From NCBI RefSeq assembly GCF_000317065.1, contig NC_019701.1:744001-808000 (forward strand): 64,000 nucleotides of DNA, in the 5' to 3' direction. The notes under the pieces are model-generated. The model did no database searches and was not told where the DNA came from. It saw only the letters and a program-made list of their open reading frames with translations. Origin of the DNA: Pseudanabaena sp. PCC 7367. Its GTDB lineage: Bacteria > Cyanobacteriota > Cyanobacteriia > Pseudanabaenales > Pseudanabaenaceae. The position numbers and the translations under genes were made by a program. This document shows positions 1 to 8,672 of the stretch, piece after piece. The first letter of the stretch is position 1. The number at the start of each line of letters is the position of its first letter.

Positions 1-360
1 GCTACCAAAGACTGCAAACCTTTGATCTATTTTGGTTAGCTCAAGCACCAATCGCACGGAATTGTTTACACAACATAGAGATAGACTACTACCTGCTTTA
101 TTGGCGTTGTGAAGTGCTGTTATCAAAACACTCAGGCCAGCGCTATCAAGAGACTCAACATCTTGGAAATCTAATAACAGGTTGGGAGATACGTCATCAC
201 CAGCTAACGAATTTGCGGCGGTATAGGATTCAATCTGGCTGAACAATTCTGTTGCGCTTTGATTATCAAAGCTGCTGTCACTTAAACGAATGACCACTGC
301 CTGACCACCATTGGAAATCGACTTAAATGATTTCTTAGCGGATTGTGTTTTAGTTTTCAT
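1..360 (-). CDS. STAS-domain anti-sigma-factor antagonist, C-terminus cut by window edge
   Basis: The minus-strand frame opens with ATG at 358-360 and runs 120 codons without a stop to base 1, so the gene is truncated by the window. The reading contains the STAS core: a hydrophobic strand (NLLLDFQDV) followed by ESLDSAGLSVL, which matches the D-S-(A/S)-G-L loop whose serine is phosphorylated in SpoIIAA-type antagonists. Such proteins switch partners with anti-sigma factors or serine kinases in the cytoplasm. About 20 residues precede the first strand and carry no recognisable domain. A second STAS protein lies at 60874-61212. The target cannot be read from this window. Confidence 0.85.
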   Translation of the reverse strand, partial: MKTKTQSAKKSFKSISNGGQAVVIRLSDSSFDNQSATELFSQIESYTAANSLAGDDVSPNLLLDFQDVESLDSAGLSVLITALHNANKAGSSLSLCCVNNSVRLVLELTKIDQRFAVFGS

Positions 361-1358
361 GACCTTGTCAAGTATTACGTTTAAACTCAATTTTGTTCTT
401 AATTAACATTCATAATAGACAACTATTTACCTGTTTAGTGCATCGCAGTATACAAAATGTAGGCAAATCTACCTCTAGACATATACACCGCGATCGCCAT
501 TGCTTGAGATCTACTACTCCAGGACTATACAGGCACTTTTCTTAACTAAGCGATGTATTACATACGTAAGACAATATCTGCTACATGTTCATGCAACATC
601 AGTTATTTGTCCCGCCCACTAATCAAATAGGGTCAAATGAAGTTAACCGATTTTCTGATGGTAAAGATAACTAGAACTGAAAGCACTTTACCAGAAGCTA
701 TTGCCAAGTCTTAAATATAAATTGTGCTGCGGTGGATTGTGCAGCAAATTAAGTTTGCAAAGCGTAACACAATCTACCTACTTGCATATATTAGAATCAA
801 TTATTAGGACAAATAACAAAGCTAACTTTATACTACCCTTTTTAAATTCAAACCTTAAACATAAATATATAATTTATTCTTATTTGAATTATTATTCGAA
901 AACCTTTTAAGAAAATATTTTCCATTGCTTCAATAATTAGTGATTTTAGCGATCGCACATGGCTAATTTGATTTTGCTCCTGAGCCTATATTAAATAGGT
1001 TTTTGGATTAGGCTCTTTAACAATGGCCAAGGTTGGTTGTGAGGTTTCAAAGATATAACAGCTTTACCAGTATCTAGACTCATTCAGTGATTGCAAAGGC
1101 TGAACTGTTAGTGTTTTTTATGTTGTCAAAATATTGTCAAAATATGCAAATTTGAATTTCAAATAGTTGCTTAGCCCTGATGTTAAATGCCTTGGCAGGG
1201 ATTTGCGCAACCATATCTTTGAAGATCCTAAGCTTTTCTAGTTAGCAATGATTTAGGCGTAAAAATACAGGTTAATGCGAAATTTATTCGCTCCTTTTTG
1301 ATTATTGAAAACATAGAAACCACATCATATAAATTCATATTTAATAACTTTAGTTAAC
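361..1358. other. Intergenic, about 1 kb, AT-rich
   Basis: No convincing gene was found. A 69-codon plus-strand frame at 701-910 is AT-rich, has no Shine-Dalgarno sequence and no protein-like pattern. An 11-base unit TTGTCAAAATA is repeated in tandem at 1123-1144. The region must hold the promoters of the divergent STAS gene and of the gene at 1359, but no clear boxes were identified. Confidence 0.6.
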
Positions 1359-1700
1359 ATGCAATTCAAAATTACCGAAGTTATGAAACATCTTCGTGAC
1401 GAATGGGTTAATGATTGGTGCCAGGAAAATGGCTGGACTGATTTATACATAGAGCGTAATCATTATTGGGCTTTTCCGCCGGGTGCATTCATGCCGATGC
1501 CGATCCCTAGTAAGGCGCTGCGGTGTATTAAGGCGCAACATGGCATGTGCAATCAGGAAAAGTCCCTGGCGATCGCGGCGATCATTATTGCGATCGGTGC
1601 GGTGGGGCTGACTTTTTCGTTTAATTCACCAATGCCGTTGATTTTTGCATTTGCGTTTGGGGCGATCACGGTGGCACTTTTGGAAGTTGAGGATCTTTAA
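1359..1700 (+). CDS. Conserved small membrane protein of unknown function
   Basis: This is a 113-residue protein. The N-terminal half is Trp-rich and polar (DEWVNDWCQENGW, then YWAFPPGAFMPMPIP). The C-terminal third holds two hydrophobic stretches (about residues 69-86 and 91-107), which suggests two membrane helices forming a hairpin. The WAFPP pattern before the membrane segments recalls small conserved cyanobacterial proteins of unknown function, but no family was identified. It stands alone, with about 1 kb of non-coding DNA upstream and a same-strand oxidoreductase 140 bases downstream. GCGATCGC-type sites in the coding sequence fit native DNA. No function is proposed. Confidence 0.6.
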   Translation: MQFKITEVMKHLRDEWVNDWCQENGWTDLYIERNHYWAFPPGAFMPMPIPSKALRCIKAQHGMCNQEKSLAIAAIIIAIGAVGLTFSFNSPMPLIFAFAFGAITVALLEVEDL

Positions 1701-1847
1701 GCTGTGCTAGCTCGATTGTTTAAGAAAAGTTTATTAAGAAATCTATAGCATCGACAACAAATCCTAAAGAAATAGCAAGAAAATCGTAGCGATCGGCAGC
1801 ATCCCAATAATCTGATCGAGTAAGTAAATTAGCTTTTTTAGGTGTCT

Positions 1848-3170
1848 ATGCAAAAGCATTATTTTATTATCGGGGCAGGTGTCGCTGGGATCACTGCCGC
1901 CGAGCAACTGCGTCGGGGTGATGCCGAAGCAAGCATTACGGTGATTAATGGCGAAGATTATCCTTTCTATCGTCGCCTTTCTTTGTCCACCTATCTACAA
2001 GGACAAACCACCCTTGAGGCCTTAACTGTTAAACAGCCAGAAGATTATGAAGCCTTGAATGTGACGGTGTTGCAAGATCGCGTTGCTCAGATTAAGCCCA
2101 ATGAAAATACCTTAGTAATGGCCAGTGGTGAGACCCACAACTATGATGGGTTGATCATTGCTACTGGTGGTAGTGCGATCAAGCCGCCGATCCCAGGCAT
2201 CGATCTCAATGGCGTGCGTCTCGGCTACTGGGATATGAAAGATACACTCTGGTATGAAGAAATAGCCAAAGCAAATAATGGTAATGATGCGGTGGTGATC
2301 GGTGGCGGGGTGCTGGGTCTAGAGCTAGCCGATTGCTTCAATCAAGCTGGTTTGAAGGTGACGATCGTGCAGCTTGGCGCTACCCTGGGTGAGCCTTTGA
2401 CCGATGAAGTATCCGGTGAAATCCTGCTCAATCGGGTCAAGGAAAGCGGTGCAGAATGCCGGATCGGCGTGATGGCCAAAGAAATCCTCGGTGATGAAAA
2501 TGGTAATGTCCGTGCCGTGGTAACCAGTGCTGGCGAAGAAATCCCCGCCAAAGCAGTCGGCATCTGTATTGGGATTCGTCCTAATGTGGCTTTCTTGCAG
2601 GATTCTGGCATTGAGCTGGTCAATGGTTGCATTGGTGTGGATGGTTATCTAAAAACCAATTTTGATAACATCTTTGCGGCGGGCGATTGCACCTGGGTCA
2701 GTTCTGGCAATATGGTGGGCTATCGACCTAATCGCACCTGGCAGGTGGCCACTAATCAGGGCACGATCGCGGCGATGAATTTGCAGGGAATGCAGCATCC
2801 CTATGATGAAGGGCTATTCTACAATGCAGGCGTGCTCTATGATTTGCCCTACACGATGCTGGGCAATTTTAACCCCGATCCCAATGATGAGTCCTGTCAG
2901 GTGCATACCTATGACACCGCTGGCGATCCGTTTGCCCACTTTAAGCTGACGGTTTCGGAAGGCCGCTTGGTGGGGGCGATGCTGCTGGGTAGACAACGCC
3001 GCACTAATATTCTGCGCAAGATCATGGAAGGTAATTTCATTATTACTGGTCATGAGCATGAGCTGATGGATAAGAAATTCAAGCCGAAGGATCTGCCGGT
3101 GGCGGATATTCAGACGGCTGGTGATGCGGATGTGGAAGCAAAACTTGCGGCTTACGCCAGTAAGGGGTAA
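1848..3170 (+). CDS. FAD-dependent NAD(P)H oxidoreductase (pyridine nucleotide-disulfide class I fold)
   Basis: About 440 residues. The N-terminal FAD dinucleotide-binding motif reads IIGAGVAGITAAEQL. A central NAD(P) motif reads VIGGGVLGLELAD, and the second FAD contact is IFAAGDCTW. This order is typical of the rubredoxin/ferredoxin reductase and NirB-N-terminal type, which pass electrons from NAD(P)H through FAD to a small redox protein. No CxxxxC redox-active pair is visible after the first motif, so it is not a glutathione or dihydrolipoamide reductase. ATG at 1848 is preferred over GTG at 1842 because AGGTG lies just upstream. It is followed by a hairpin with a T-run, and no redox partner gene is adjacent. 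The electron acceptor is unknown. Confidence 0.85.
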   Translation: MQKHYFIIGAGVAGITAAEQLRRGDAEASITVINGEDYPFYRRLSLSTYLQGQTTLEALTVKQPEDYEALNVTVLQDRVAQIKPNENTLVMASGETHNYDGLIIATGGSAIKPPIPGIDLNGVRLGYWDMKDTLWYEEIAKANNGNDAVVIGGGVLGLELADCFNQAGLKVTIVQLGATLGEPLTDEVSGEILLNRVKESGAECRIGVMAKEILGDENGNVRAVVTSAGEEIPAKAVGICIGIRPNVAFLQDSGIELVNGCIGVDGYLKTNFDNIFAAGDCTWVSSGNMVGYRPNRTWQVATNQGTIAAMNLQGMQHPYDEGLFYNAGVLYDLPYTMLGNFNPDPNDESCQVHTYDTAGDPFAHFKLTVSEGRLVGAMLLGRQRRTNILRKIMEGNFIITGHEHELMDKKFKPKDLPVADIQTAGDADVEAKLAAYASKG

Positions 3171-3227
3171 AGTGCTGTAGCTTCTCGGCGTTCTTAGCTT
3201 AGAAGAAACAAATGAGATATCTGTTGG

Positions 3228-3264
3228 GCGATCGCTTGCTTGCTATGTAGGGCGATCGCTTTTT
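3228..3264 (+). terminator. Hairpin terminator formed by two HIP1 octamers
   Basis: GCGATCGC at 3228-3235 pairs with the same palindromic octamer at 3252-3259, giving an 8-bp GC-rich stem with a 16-nt loop. GG before the first and TT after the second can add two G-U pairs. A run of five T follows at 3260-3264. It sits 58 bases after the oxidoreductase stop codon. Confidence 0.6.
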
Positions 3265-3312
3265 AATTGGTTATGTTATTCTGATTTGCGCACATAAAGC
3301 ATGGTGAGCTAA

Positions 3313-4227
3313 ATGTTATTTAATCAAAGGTTAGCAAAACTTTTAAACAGACAGCAAAAAGTGCAAAACACAAAAGATGAATACTTTAATGCTGCAATAA
3401 ATCATCTGTGGGAACTGCTTAATAGCGACCAAATATTTAGAAGTATTCTTAATGAGCTTGAACATAGCCCAGAGAAAGAAGACATACAAATAGAGATGCA
3501 AGAAAAGATTCTGTTCCCAGAGACGGAATTTAAAAATGCAATTAATGCTTATTTACAGATCAAGCAGGCTGTTGAAAGGATTAATAAAGGTCTCTTTTCC
3601 CCTTCTAATCGTTTTCACGTAAAAAGATGTGTTTTTGACCTCTACATTTTCGTGGCTGAAAAGATAGGCGATGTTGATTTTGCCTTAGGTTTAATTGAAA
3701 GATATAAGCATAAATGTGAGTGGTTCCCAGTCCAAAGGAAAAAGCTTCACGGTATTTACACATCAGATACTAAGCGGGGAGAAAAGAATCTTGCCTATCA
3801 CCTCTACGAATTTCTTTATGACCAAGGTTTAGATTTCAAGATAGAACCTCGGTCGGCATCTGGGCGACCGGATCTTGTCTCAGCCCAGTCAGAGGGACAA
3901 AGATTAATTGCTGACACTAAAATTTTTAATTGCGATAAGAAATATATTGCCAAAGGTATTAGGCAAGTCTATGACTACGCCAGTCAATACAGCCAGCAAT
4001 TTGGGTACTTGGTTATTTACAAGGTTTGTGAAAAAGATTTAAGTTTTAACTTATCAGGTAAAACCCGCTCAGCTATTCCATTTCTTGAACATAACAATAA
4101 AACTATTTTTGTCATTACAATTGACATTCATGAATATGCTCAGACACCTTCTAAGCGAGGCACTTTAAAAAGTATAGAAATAGATAAAGACTATGTAGTC
4201 GAGATCATTAATAGTGACGATGACTAG
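3313..4227 (+). CDS. Putative PD-(D/E)XK-superfamily nuclease-like protein
   Basis: A 304-residue protein. Its C-terminal half carries a candidate restriction-endonuclease-fold core: Glu157 in a helix, then SGRPDLV with Asp187, then LIADTK with Asp201-Thr-Lys203, then a helix containing RQVYDYA (Gln218). This matches the E...PD...(D/E)xK...Q order of DNA nucleases. The N-terminal half (about 1-150) is helical and charged and was not recognised. The gene is AT-richer than its neighbours and poor in HIP1 sites, which suggests transfer. It overlaps the start of cobA-hemD by 8 bases. No methylase or helicase is adjacent, so a restriction role is not shown. Family assignment rests on motif order only. 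Confidence 0.5.
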   Translation: MLFNQRLAKLLNRQQKVQNTKDEYFNAAINHLWELLNSDQIFRSILNELEHSPEKEDIQIEMQEKILFPETEFKNAINAYLQIKQAVERINKGLFSPSNRFHVKRCVFDLYIFVAEKIGDVDFALGLIERYKHKCEWFPVQRKKLHGIYTSDTKRGEKNLAYHLYEFLYDQGLDFKIEPRSASGRPDLVSAQSEGQRLIADTKIFNCDKKYIAKGIRQVYDYASQYSQQFGYLVIYKVCEKDLSFNLSGKTRSAIPFLEHNNKTIFVITIDIHEYAQTPSKRGTLKSIEIDKDYVVEIINSDDD

Positions 4228-5779
4228 CGGCAAAGTCTACATAGTTGGTGCAGGCGTAGGCGGGATCGACTACCTCACCGTCAAAGCGCAGCGACTGATC
4301 AGTCAAGCGGAAGCGATCGTCTATGATGCTCTGATCGACGAGTCATTGCTAGCACTAACGCCCGTCAGTTGCGATCGGCACTATGTCGGCAAGCGCGGCG
4401 GTCAACTCAGTATCAAGCAACCAGAAATCAATAATTTACTAGTAAAACTTTGTCAGCAAGGAAAGCAAGTAGTTCGGCTCAAAAGCGGCGATCCCTTCAT
4501 TTTTGGGCGGGCGGTGCCGGAGCTTGAAGCCTTAAGGGCAAATAATTGTGAATATGAGATCGTACCAGGAATTTCCAGTGCGATCGCGGCCTCACTCTTT
4601 TCCGGTATTCCCCTCACCGATGCCAAACTCAGCCCTTGTTTTGCTGTTCTGACTGCCCATGATCTCGAAAATCTACCGTGGCCAGCACTAGCCGAAATCC
4701 CAACCCTGGCGATCCTGATGGGGACCAGGGGCTTACAGGGTGAAAATCCCCCACTTTTAGCCAAGCTAAGGCAGGGCAAATCAGCCGATACACCGATCGC
4801 GGTGGTGCAATGGTGCGGTAGCCATGCCCCAGAGCAACAACAAAAAATTTGGTTAGGTACCCTCACCGACATACAATCGAAGTTACCCGATTACGCCCTT
4901 TCGCCTGCGGTGATCCTGGTGGGGGAAGTGGTCAGGTATCACGATCGATTGAGTTGGTTTAGGCCAGGGCAAATGGAGAGGCATAATAAAGCGCTTACTG
5001 GCATAACTGTGATGGTGACCAGAGCTACAGGGCAATCGAGCCAGTTTAGTCAAATGCTGATAGATACTGGTGCACGGGTGGTGGAAATGCCAACCCTGGC
5101 GATCCTGCCGCCGGATAGTTGGGCAGATTTGGATCGGGCGATCGCAAACCTAGATCGTTACGATTGGTTGATTCTTACCTCTGCCAATGGCGTGTATAGT
5201 TTCTTTGAGCGATTGCACCATGCCCAAAAAGATAGTCGGGCGTTGACCAATGTCAAAGTTGCCGTGGTTGGCAAAAAAACAGCGGTAGCACTCACCCAGA
5301 ATGGCATCATGCCAGATTTTATCCCGCCTAACTATGTGGCAGATGACCTGGCCGCAAATTTCCCTTCGGTCAAAAATTTAAATATCTTGTTCCCCAGGGT
5401 GCAAAGTGGCGGGCGCGAAGTCTTAATTGAAGAATTAACTGCCAAAGGGGCAAAGGTGGATGCGATCGCGGCCTATGAATCGGGTTTACCGCCTGAGCGC
5501 GATCCTCAAGCATTGGCTGCAATTAAGAACGGTAATATAGATGTGATTACCTTTGCCAGTTCTAAAACAGTGCGAAACTTTTGTGAGATCCTGGCTCAGG
5601 AAAGTAACGAATGGCAAAAATGGTTAGCAGGAGTCACGATCGCTTCGATCGGACCCCAAACTTCGGCCACCTGTTATGAATTTCTGGGACGGGTAGAAAT
5701 TGAAGCAATGGAATATACCCTAGATGGCTTGATTGAGGCGATCGCCAATTATTACGAATCGCCCCATACTAATTTCTAG
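4220..5779 (+). CDS. cobA-hemD: Fused uroporphyrinogen-III C-methyltransferase / uroporphyrinogen-III synthase (CobA-HemD)
   Basis: About 519 residues with two enzymes of tetrapyrrole synthesis. Residues 1-250 are the SAM-dependent methyltransferase (start KVYIVGAGVGGIDYL; conserved VVRLKSGDPFIFGR), which makes precorrin-2 toward siroheme and cobalamin. Residues about 260-510 are the HemD fold (ITVMVTRATGQSSQF; late ITFASSKTVRNF), which closes the linear tetrapyrrole to uroporphyrinogen III. The fusion lets one polypeptide make and methylate the ring. ATG at 4220 is preferred over GTG at 4214; either overlaps the preceding nuclease-like gene, implying translational coupling. The stop lies only 11 bases from the convergent VIT/VWA gene. 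Confidence 0.93.
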   Translation: MTSGKVYIVGAGVGGIDYLTVKAQRLISQAEAIVYDALIDESLLALTPVSCDRHYVGKRGGQLSIKQPEINNLLVKLCQQGKQVVRLKSGDPFIFGRAVPELEALRANNCEYEIVPGISSAIAASLFSGIPLTDAKLSPCFAVLTAHDLENLPWPALAEIPTLAILMGTRGLQGENPPLLAKLRQGKSADTPIAVVQWCGSHAPEQQQKIWLGTLTDIQSKLPDYALSPAVILVGEVVRYHDRLSWFRPGQMERHNKALTGITVMVTRATGQSSQFSQMLIDTGARVVEMPTLAILPPDSWADLDRAIANLDRYDWLILTSANGVYSFFERLHHAQKDSRALTNVKVAVVGKKTAVALTQNGIMPDFIPPNYVADDLAANFPSVKNLNILFPRVQSGGREVLIEELTAKGAKVDAIAAYESGLPPERDPQALAAIKNGNIDVITFASSKTVRNFCEILAQESNEWQKWLAGVTIASIGPQTSATCYEFLGRVEIEAMEYTLDGLIEAIANYYESPHTNF

Positions 5780-5790
5780 CTGGCTTCTAA

Positions 5791-8499
5791 CTAGCCATTA
5801 TTCACGCTTAAAGTCAGCCTTGCCTTACCACTAGCTGTGTTAGGTACATTCCAGCGCAAGAGGGCTTGCTTAATTGCATTAATCACTGCCTTATCGGTGA
5901 TTGTCGAACTGCGATCGTCTAGAATAATGCGATCGATCCGGCCATCTTTCAAACTAAACTCTAGCACTACCTTACCCGATGCAGCATTTGGCAAACTCAG
6001 CGCTTGGAGATGTTGTTGGAGCGGATCGCTAACATAAATGCGAAGCTGCTCTGCCTCGGTCATATTGCCAGTAATGCCAGTATTAGCAACCACCTTCACT
6101 CCTTCCAGCTTGACCACACGCACTGGAGAAGCAACTGCGATCTTCGATTCACTGGATTCAGGAATAGCTTCCGTTTGGGGAGAGAGATCGCCATCATTAA
6201 AATCACCCAAGGATTCATTAAGCTGATCTTTGGATGCTCTGGCCAGATCGCCAGACTCAGCGGGCAGGCTGGGCATGTTAACCGCTGGTGGTGGGGTAGT
6301 AGGAACTGGGGCAACGGCTTCCTGGCGTACATTCTTGCGGGATTGATCAGTTCTACCGATCGTGCGGCGACGGGGGGTAGGCGCTGGTTGGGCTGCAACC
6401 GCAAAGTTACTGGTCTGGGCGGCAACATCTTCTTCTGCATCAGTCCCGAATACACCTTCAAAGCTGACACCCTCTGGCAATTCCACCGGAACCTGTACCC
6501 GCTGGGTCGTGCCATCCGGGTTAACCCGCACCTCTTCAGACACCGCCACAAAGGCAGTATATTTTGATAGTAGGTTATAGCTAAGCGCCGTATTTGTCGC
6601 TGATTCCACCAGGGTGGTAGTTTCACCACTAAACATCTGATTCATTAAATCTTTAATCCGAGCCCGACCCCAAAGCTGGGCGATCGCTCCTTTCTCTTGG
6701 TTATTAAACCCAACCGGAATCACTTTTTCATAACGCTTATTTCCCGCCATCATGCCAGTGATTTTGAGATTGCCGCTGATGCGATCTTTCTTGCGGCCAT
6801 ATAGCACTAACGGTTGATTGGCAAATAGATCCGGTGCTGCCTGGGGATAGATTTCTGGCGCAGTTCCTATACCTTGCCATTCCACTTTGATATTAGTTAA
6901 AACCGGATTATTAATCTGCTGGAAGAACTTCTCTACCGCCAAATCCGTATTCTCATCCTGGCGCACTACCTGAGTCGTACCGCGACCGACTTCAGCAAGG
7001 CGATCGAGCAAGTAGCGATTCACTGAGCTACCAACACCAAAGCTATAGAGGCGATTGCCTGGTTTCAGTTTTTCCTGCACCGCCGCCAGAATCTCAGTGT
7101 CATTGCCAATATAACCATCGGTAATCAGGACAACACTGCGCACCCTACCATCTTCGGGACTAGGGAAGCTGAGCACCGCATTAATGCCATTTAATAGTTC
7201 TGTGCCGCCATTGGCATCCAGTTTATTAATATAATTAAGGGCTTTCTGGCGATTGCTGTTGGTGTTCGCTAAAGGAATACTAGAAAGCTGGCGAGTAGTA
7301 TTCGCAAAGTCGATAATTGTGAAGGTGTCATCGGGATTGAGGCCACTCACAAAGCGGCGCATTAGTTCCTTTGATTTAATTAAGGGCTCACCGGATTGGG
7401 AACCAGAGGTATCCATTAAGAACACCACATCCTTTGGCACGATCTCTTCGCTTTTGTAGTCGATCGCGGGGATTAAATAAGTAGCGAAGTGGCCGCCCTG
7501 CTCGGTCTTAGTCGTCAGAACTGTAGTCTGGGGTTGTTCATTGGCAACCTGATAGCGAATGATTAAGTCCTTATTTGGGATCGTATCTTCTGGAGAAAGC
7601 GAAAGGTTCACTACCCTGCCATTCTGGCTCATTTTGATCTGATGGGAAGTAGAGCCCACCTTCTGGATCGCTACCCCGGCATCGATCGACAGCTTAACGT
7701 TAATATCATGCCCCGATCGCATTCCTGGTTTGAGCACGGGCGGCGTAATCCGCGAAGCATCGGGCACCTGGGTGGTATCAGGCAGGGATTGAGTCACACC
7801 ATCGGTTACAGCAGCGGGAGACTTGCCGATCGGATCGCCGGGAATGTAGCGCGGCCCCACCACCATCGGGAATACAAATTCATAGTTCCCTTTTTCAAAT
7901 TCCAGACTGTTGGTGTAATAGATCGTCACGTCGATCTGTTCGCCGGGGCGGATATTCGCCAGCGATTGGGTAAAAATATTAGCGCGTTCTTGCTCTAGTA
8001 ACCCAGCGGTGCGCCCTTCATTTCTGGCCTGTTCGTAGATTTCCTGGGCTTCTTCGCGGCGCTTAATTTCGCCCTTAATAATCCGATCGCCGATCTTAAT
8101 TTCCATATCGTCTACGGCGGCTTCATCGGGCAGCGGGAATACATAAACGGCTTCGAGAGGCATATCGAAGGGATTCTCGAAGGTTTGGGTTACGGCCACC
8201 CTGGCGATGTTACCGTCTACCTGGGCATCGACATCGGTGTGCTTGAGAGGGAAGGCTAGTTGCTGGCCATCAGGATTTTGCGGATCTTGAACGAATAGGC
8301 CGTTAGGTGATTCGGGCTCAGTTGTGGTGGTCAAGGTTGCCCCTGGATTAATTTCAACGCCTGGTTCGATCGTGATTTCGGTGGCGATCGCCGGGTCAAG
8401 CCTGAGCCTACTGGGAATCATGCCGGCTTGGGCAAGGGCAAGGTAGGTGCAGGTGCCGCCGATCAATACGGTGGTGGGAATGGCGATCGCTAGTCTCAT
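5791..8499 (-). CDS. Exported VIT- and VWA-domain protein with TonB-like C-terminal domain
   Basis: 902 residues. A hydrophobic N-terminal segment (about 3-24) is a signal peptide or anchor. The VIT domain (about 80-210) has the family pattern TFENPFDMPLEAVYVFPLP. The VWA domain (about 357-530) has a metal-ion-dependent adhesion site: DTSGS (Asp363), GGTELL and ITDGYIG. This is the inter-alpha-trypsin-inhibitor heavy-chain layout, usually linked to surface or matrix protein interactions. A Pro/Ala/Thr-rich linker leads to a C-terminal 85 residues (VVLEFSLKDGRIDRI, then NAIKQALLRWNVP) that resemble a TonB C-terminal fold. ATG at 8499 follows a weak purine-rich site. It is convergent with cobA-hemD. 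Its ligand is unknown. Confidence 0.85.
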   Translation of the reverse strand: MRLAIAIPTTVLIGGTCTYLALAQAGMIPSRLRLDPAIATEITIEPGVEINPGATLTTTTEPESPNGLFVQDPQNPDGQQLAFPLKHTDVDAQVDGNIARVAVTQTFENPFDMPLEAVYVFPLPDEAAVDDMEIKIGDRIIKGEIKRREEAQEIYEQARNEGRTAGLLEQERANIFTQSLANIRPGEQIDVTIYYTNSLEFEKGNYEFVFPMVVGPRYIPGDPIGKSPAAVTDGVTQSLPDTTQVPDASRITPPVLKPGMRSGHDINVKLSIDAGVAIQKVGSTSHQIKMSQNGRVVNLSLSPEDTIPNKDLIIRYQVANEQPQTTVLTTKTEQGGHFATYLIPAIDYKSEEIVPKDVVFLMDTSGSQSGEPLIKSKELMRRFVSGLNPDDTFTIIDFANTTRQLSSIPLANTNSNRQKALNYINKLDANGGTELLNGINAVLSFPSPEDGRVRSVVLITDGYIGNDTEILAAVQEKLKPGNRLYSFGVGSSVNRYLLDRLAEVGRGTTQVVRQDENTDLAVEKFFQQINNPVLTNIKVEWQGIGTAPEIYPQAAPDLFANQPLVLYGRKKDRISGNLKITGMMAGNKRYEKVIPVGFNNQEKGAIAQLWGRARIKDLMNQMFSGETTTLVESATNTALSYNLLSKYTAFVAVSEEVRVNPDGTTQRVQVPVELPEGVSFEGVFGTDAEEDVAAQTSNFAVAAQPAPTPRRRTIGRTDQSRKNVRQEAVAPVPTTPPPAVNMPSLPAESGDLARASKDQLNESLGDFNDGDLSPQTEAIPESSESKIAVASPVRVVKLEGVKVVANTGITGNMTEAEQLRIYVSDPLQQHLQALSLPNAASGKVVLEFSLKDGRIDRIILDDRSSTITDKAVINAIKQALLRWNVPNTASGKARLTLSVNNG

Positions 8500-8672
8500 G
8501 GTCTTTCTCTGGTTGTGATTAATTAGATGGAATTATTTTTTGTTACTCTAACCATGCCATTATTTTCAGGGGTTGCGATCGCAGTTGCAATTTTAGTAAC
8601 GGCTTTTTTGTTGTTTTATTAGCGATCGATTTGGAGATAAAATCTAAATGGCAAGTTATTGGGGCGATCGAA

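Noticed and set aside
701-910. 69-codon plus-strand frame
   Set aside because: AT-rich, no ribosome site, no protein-like pattern, in a 1-kb gene-free region.
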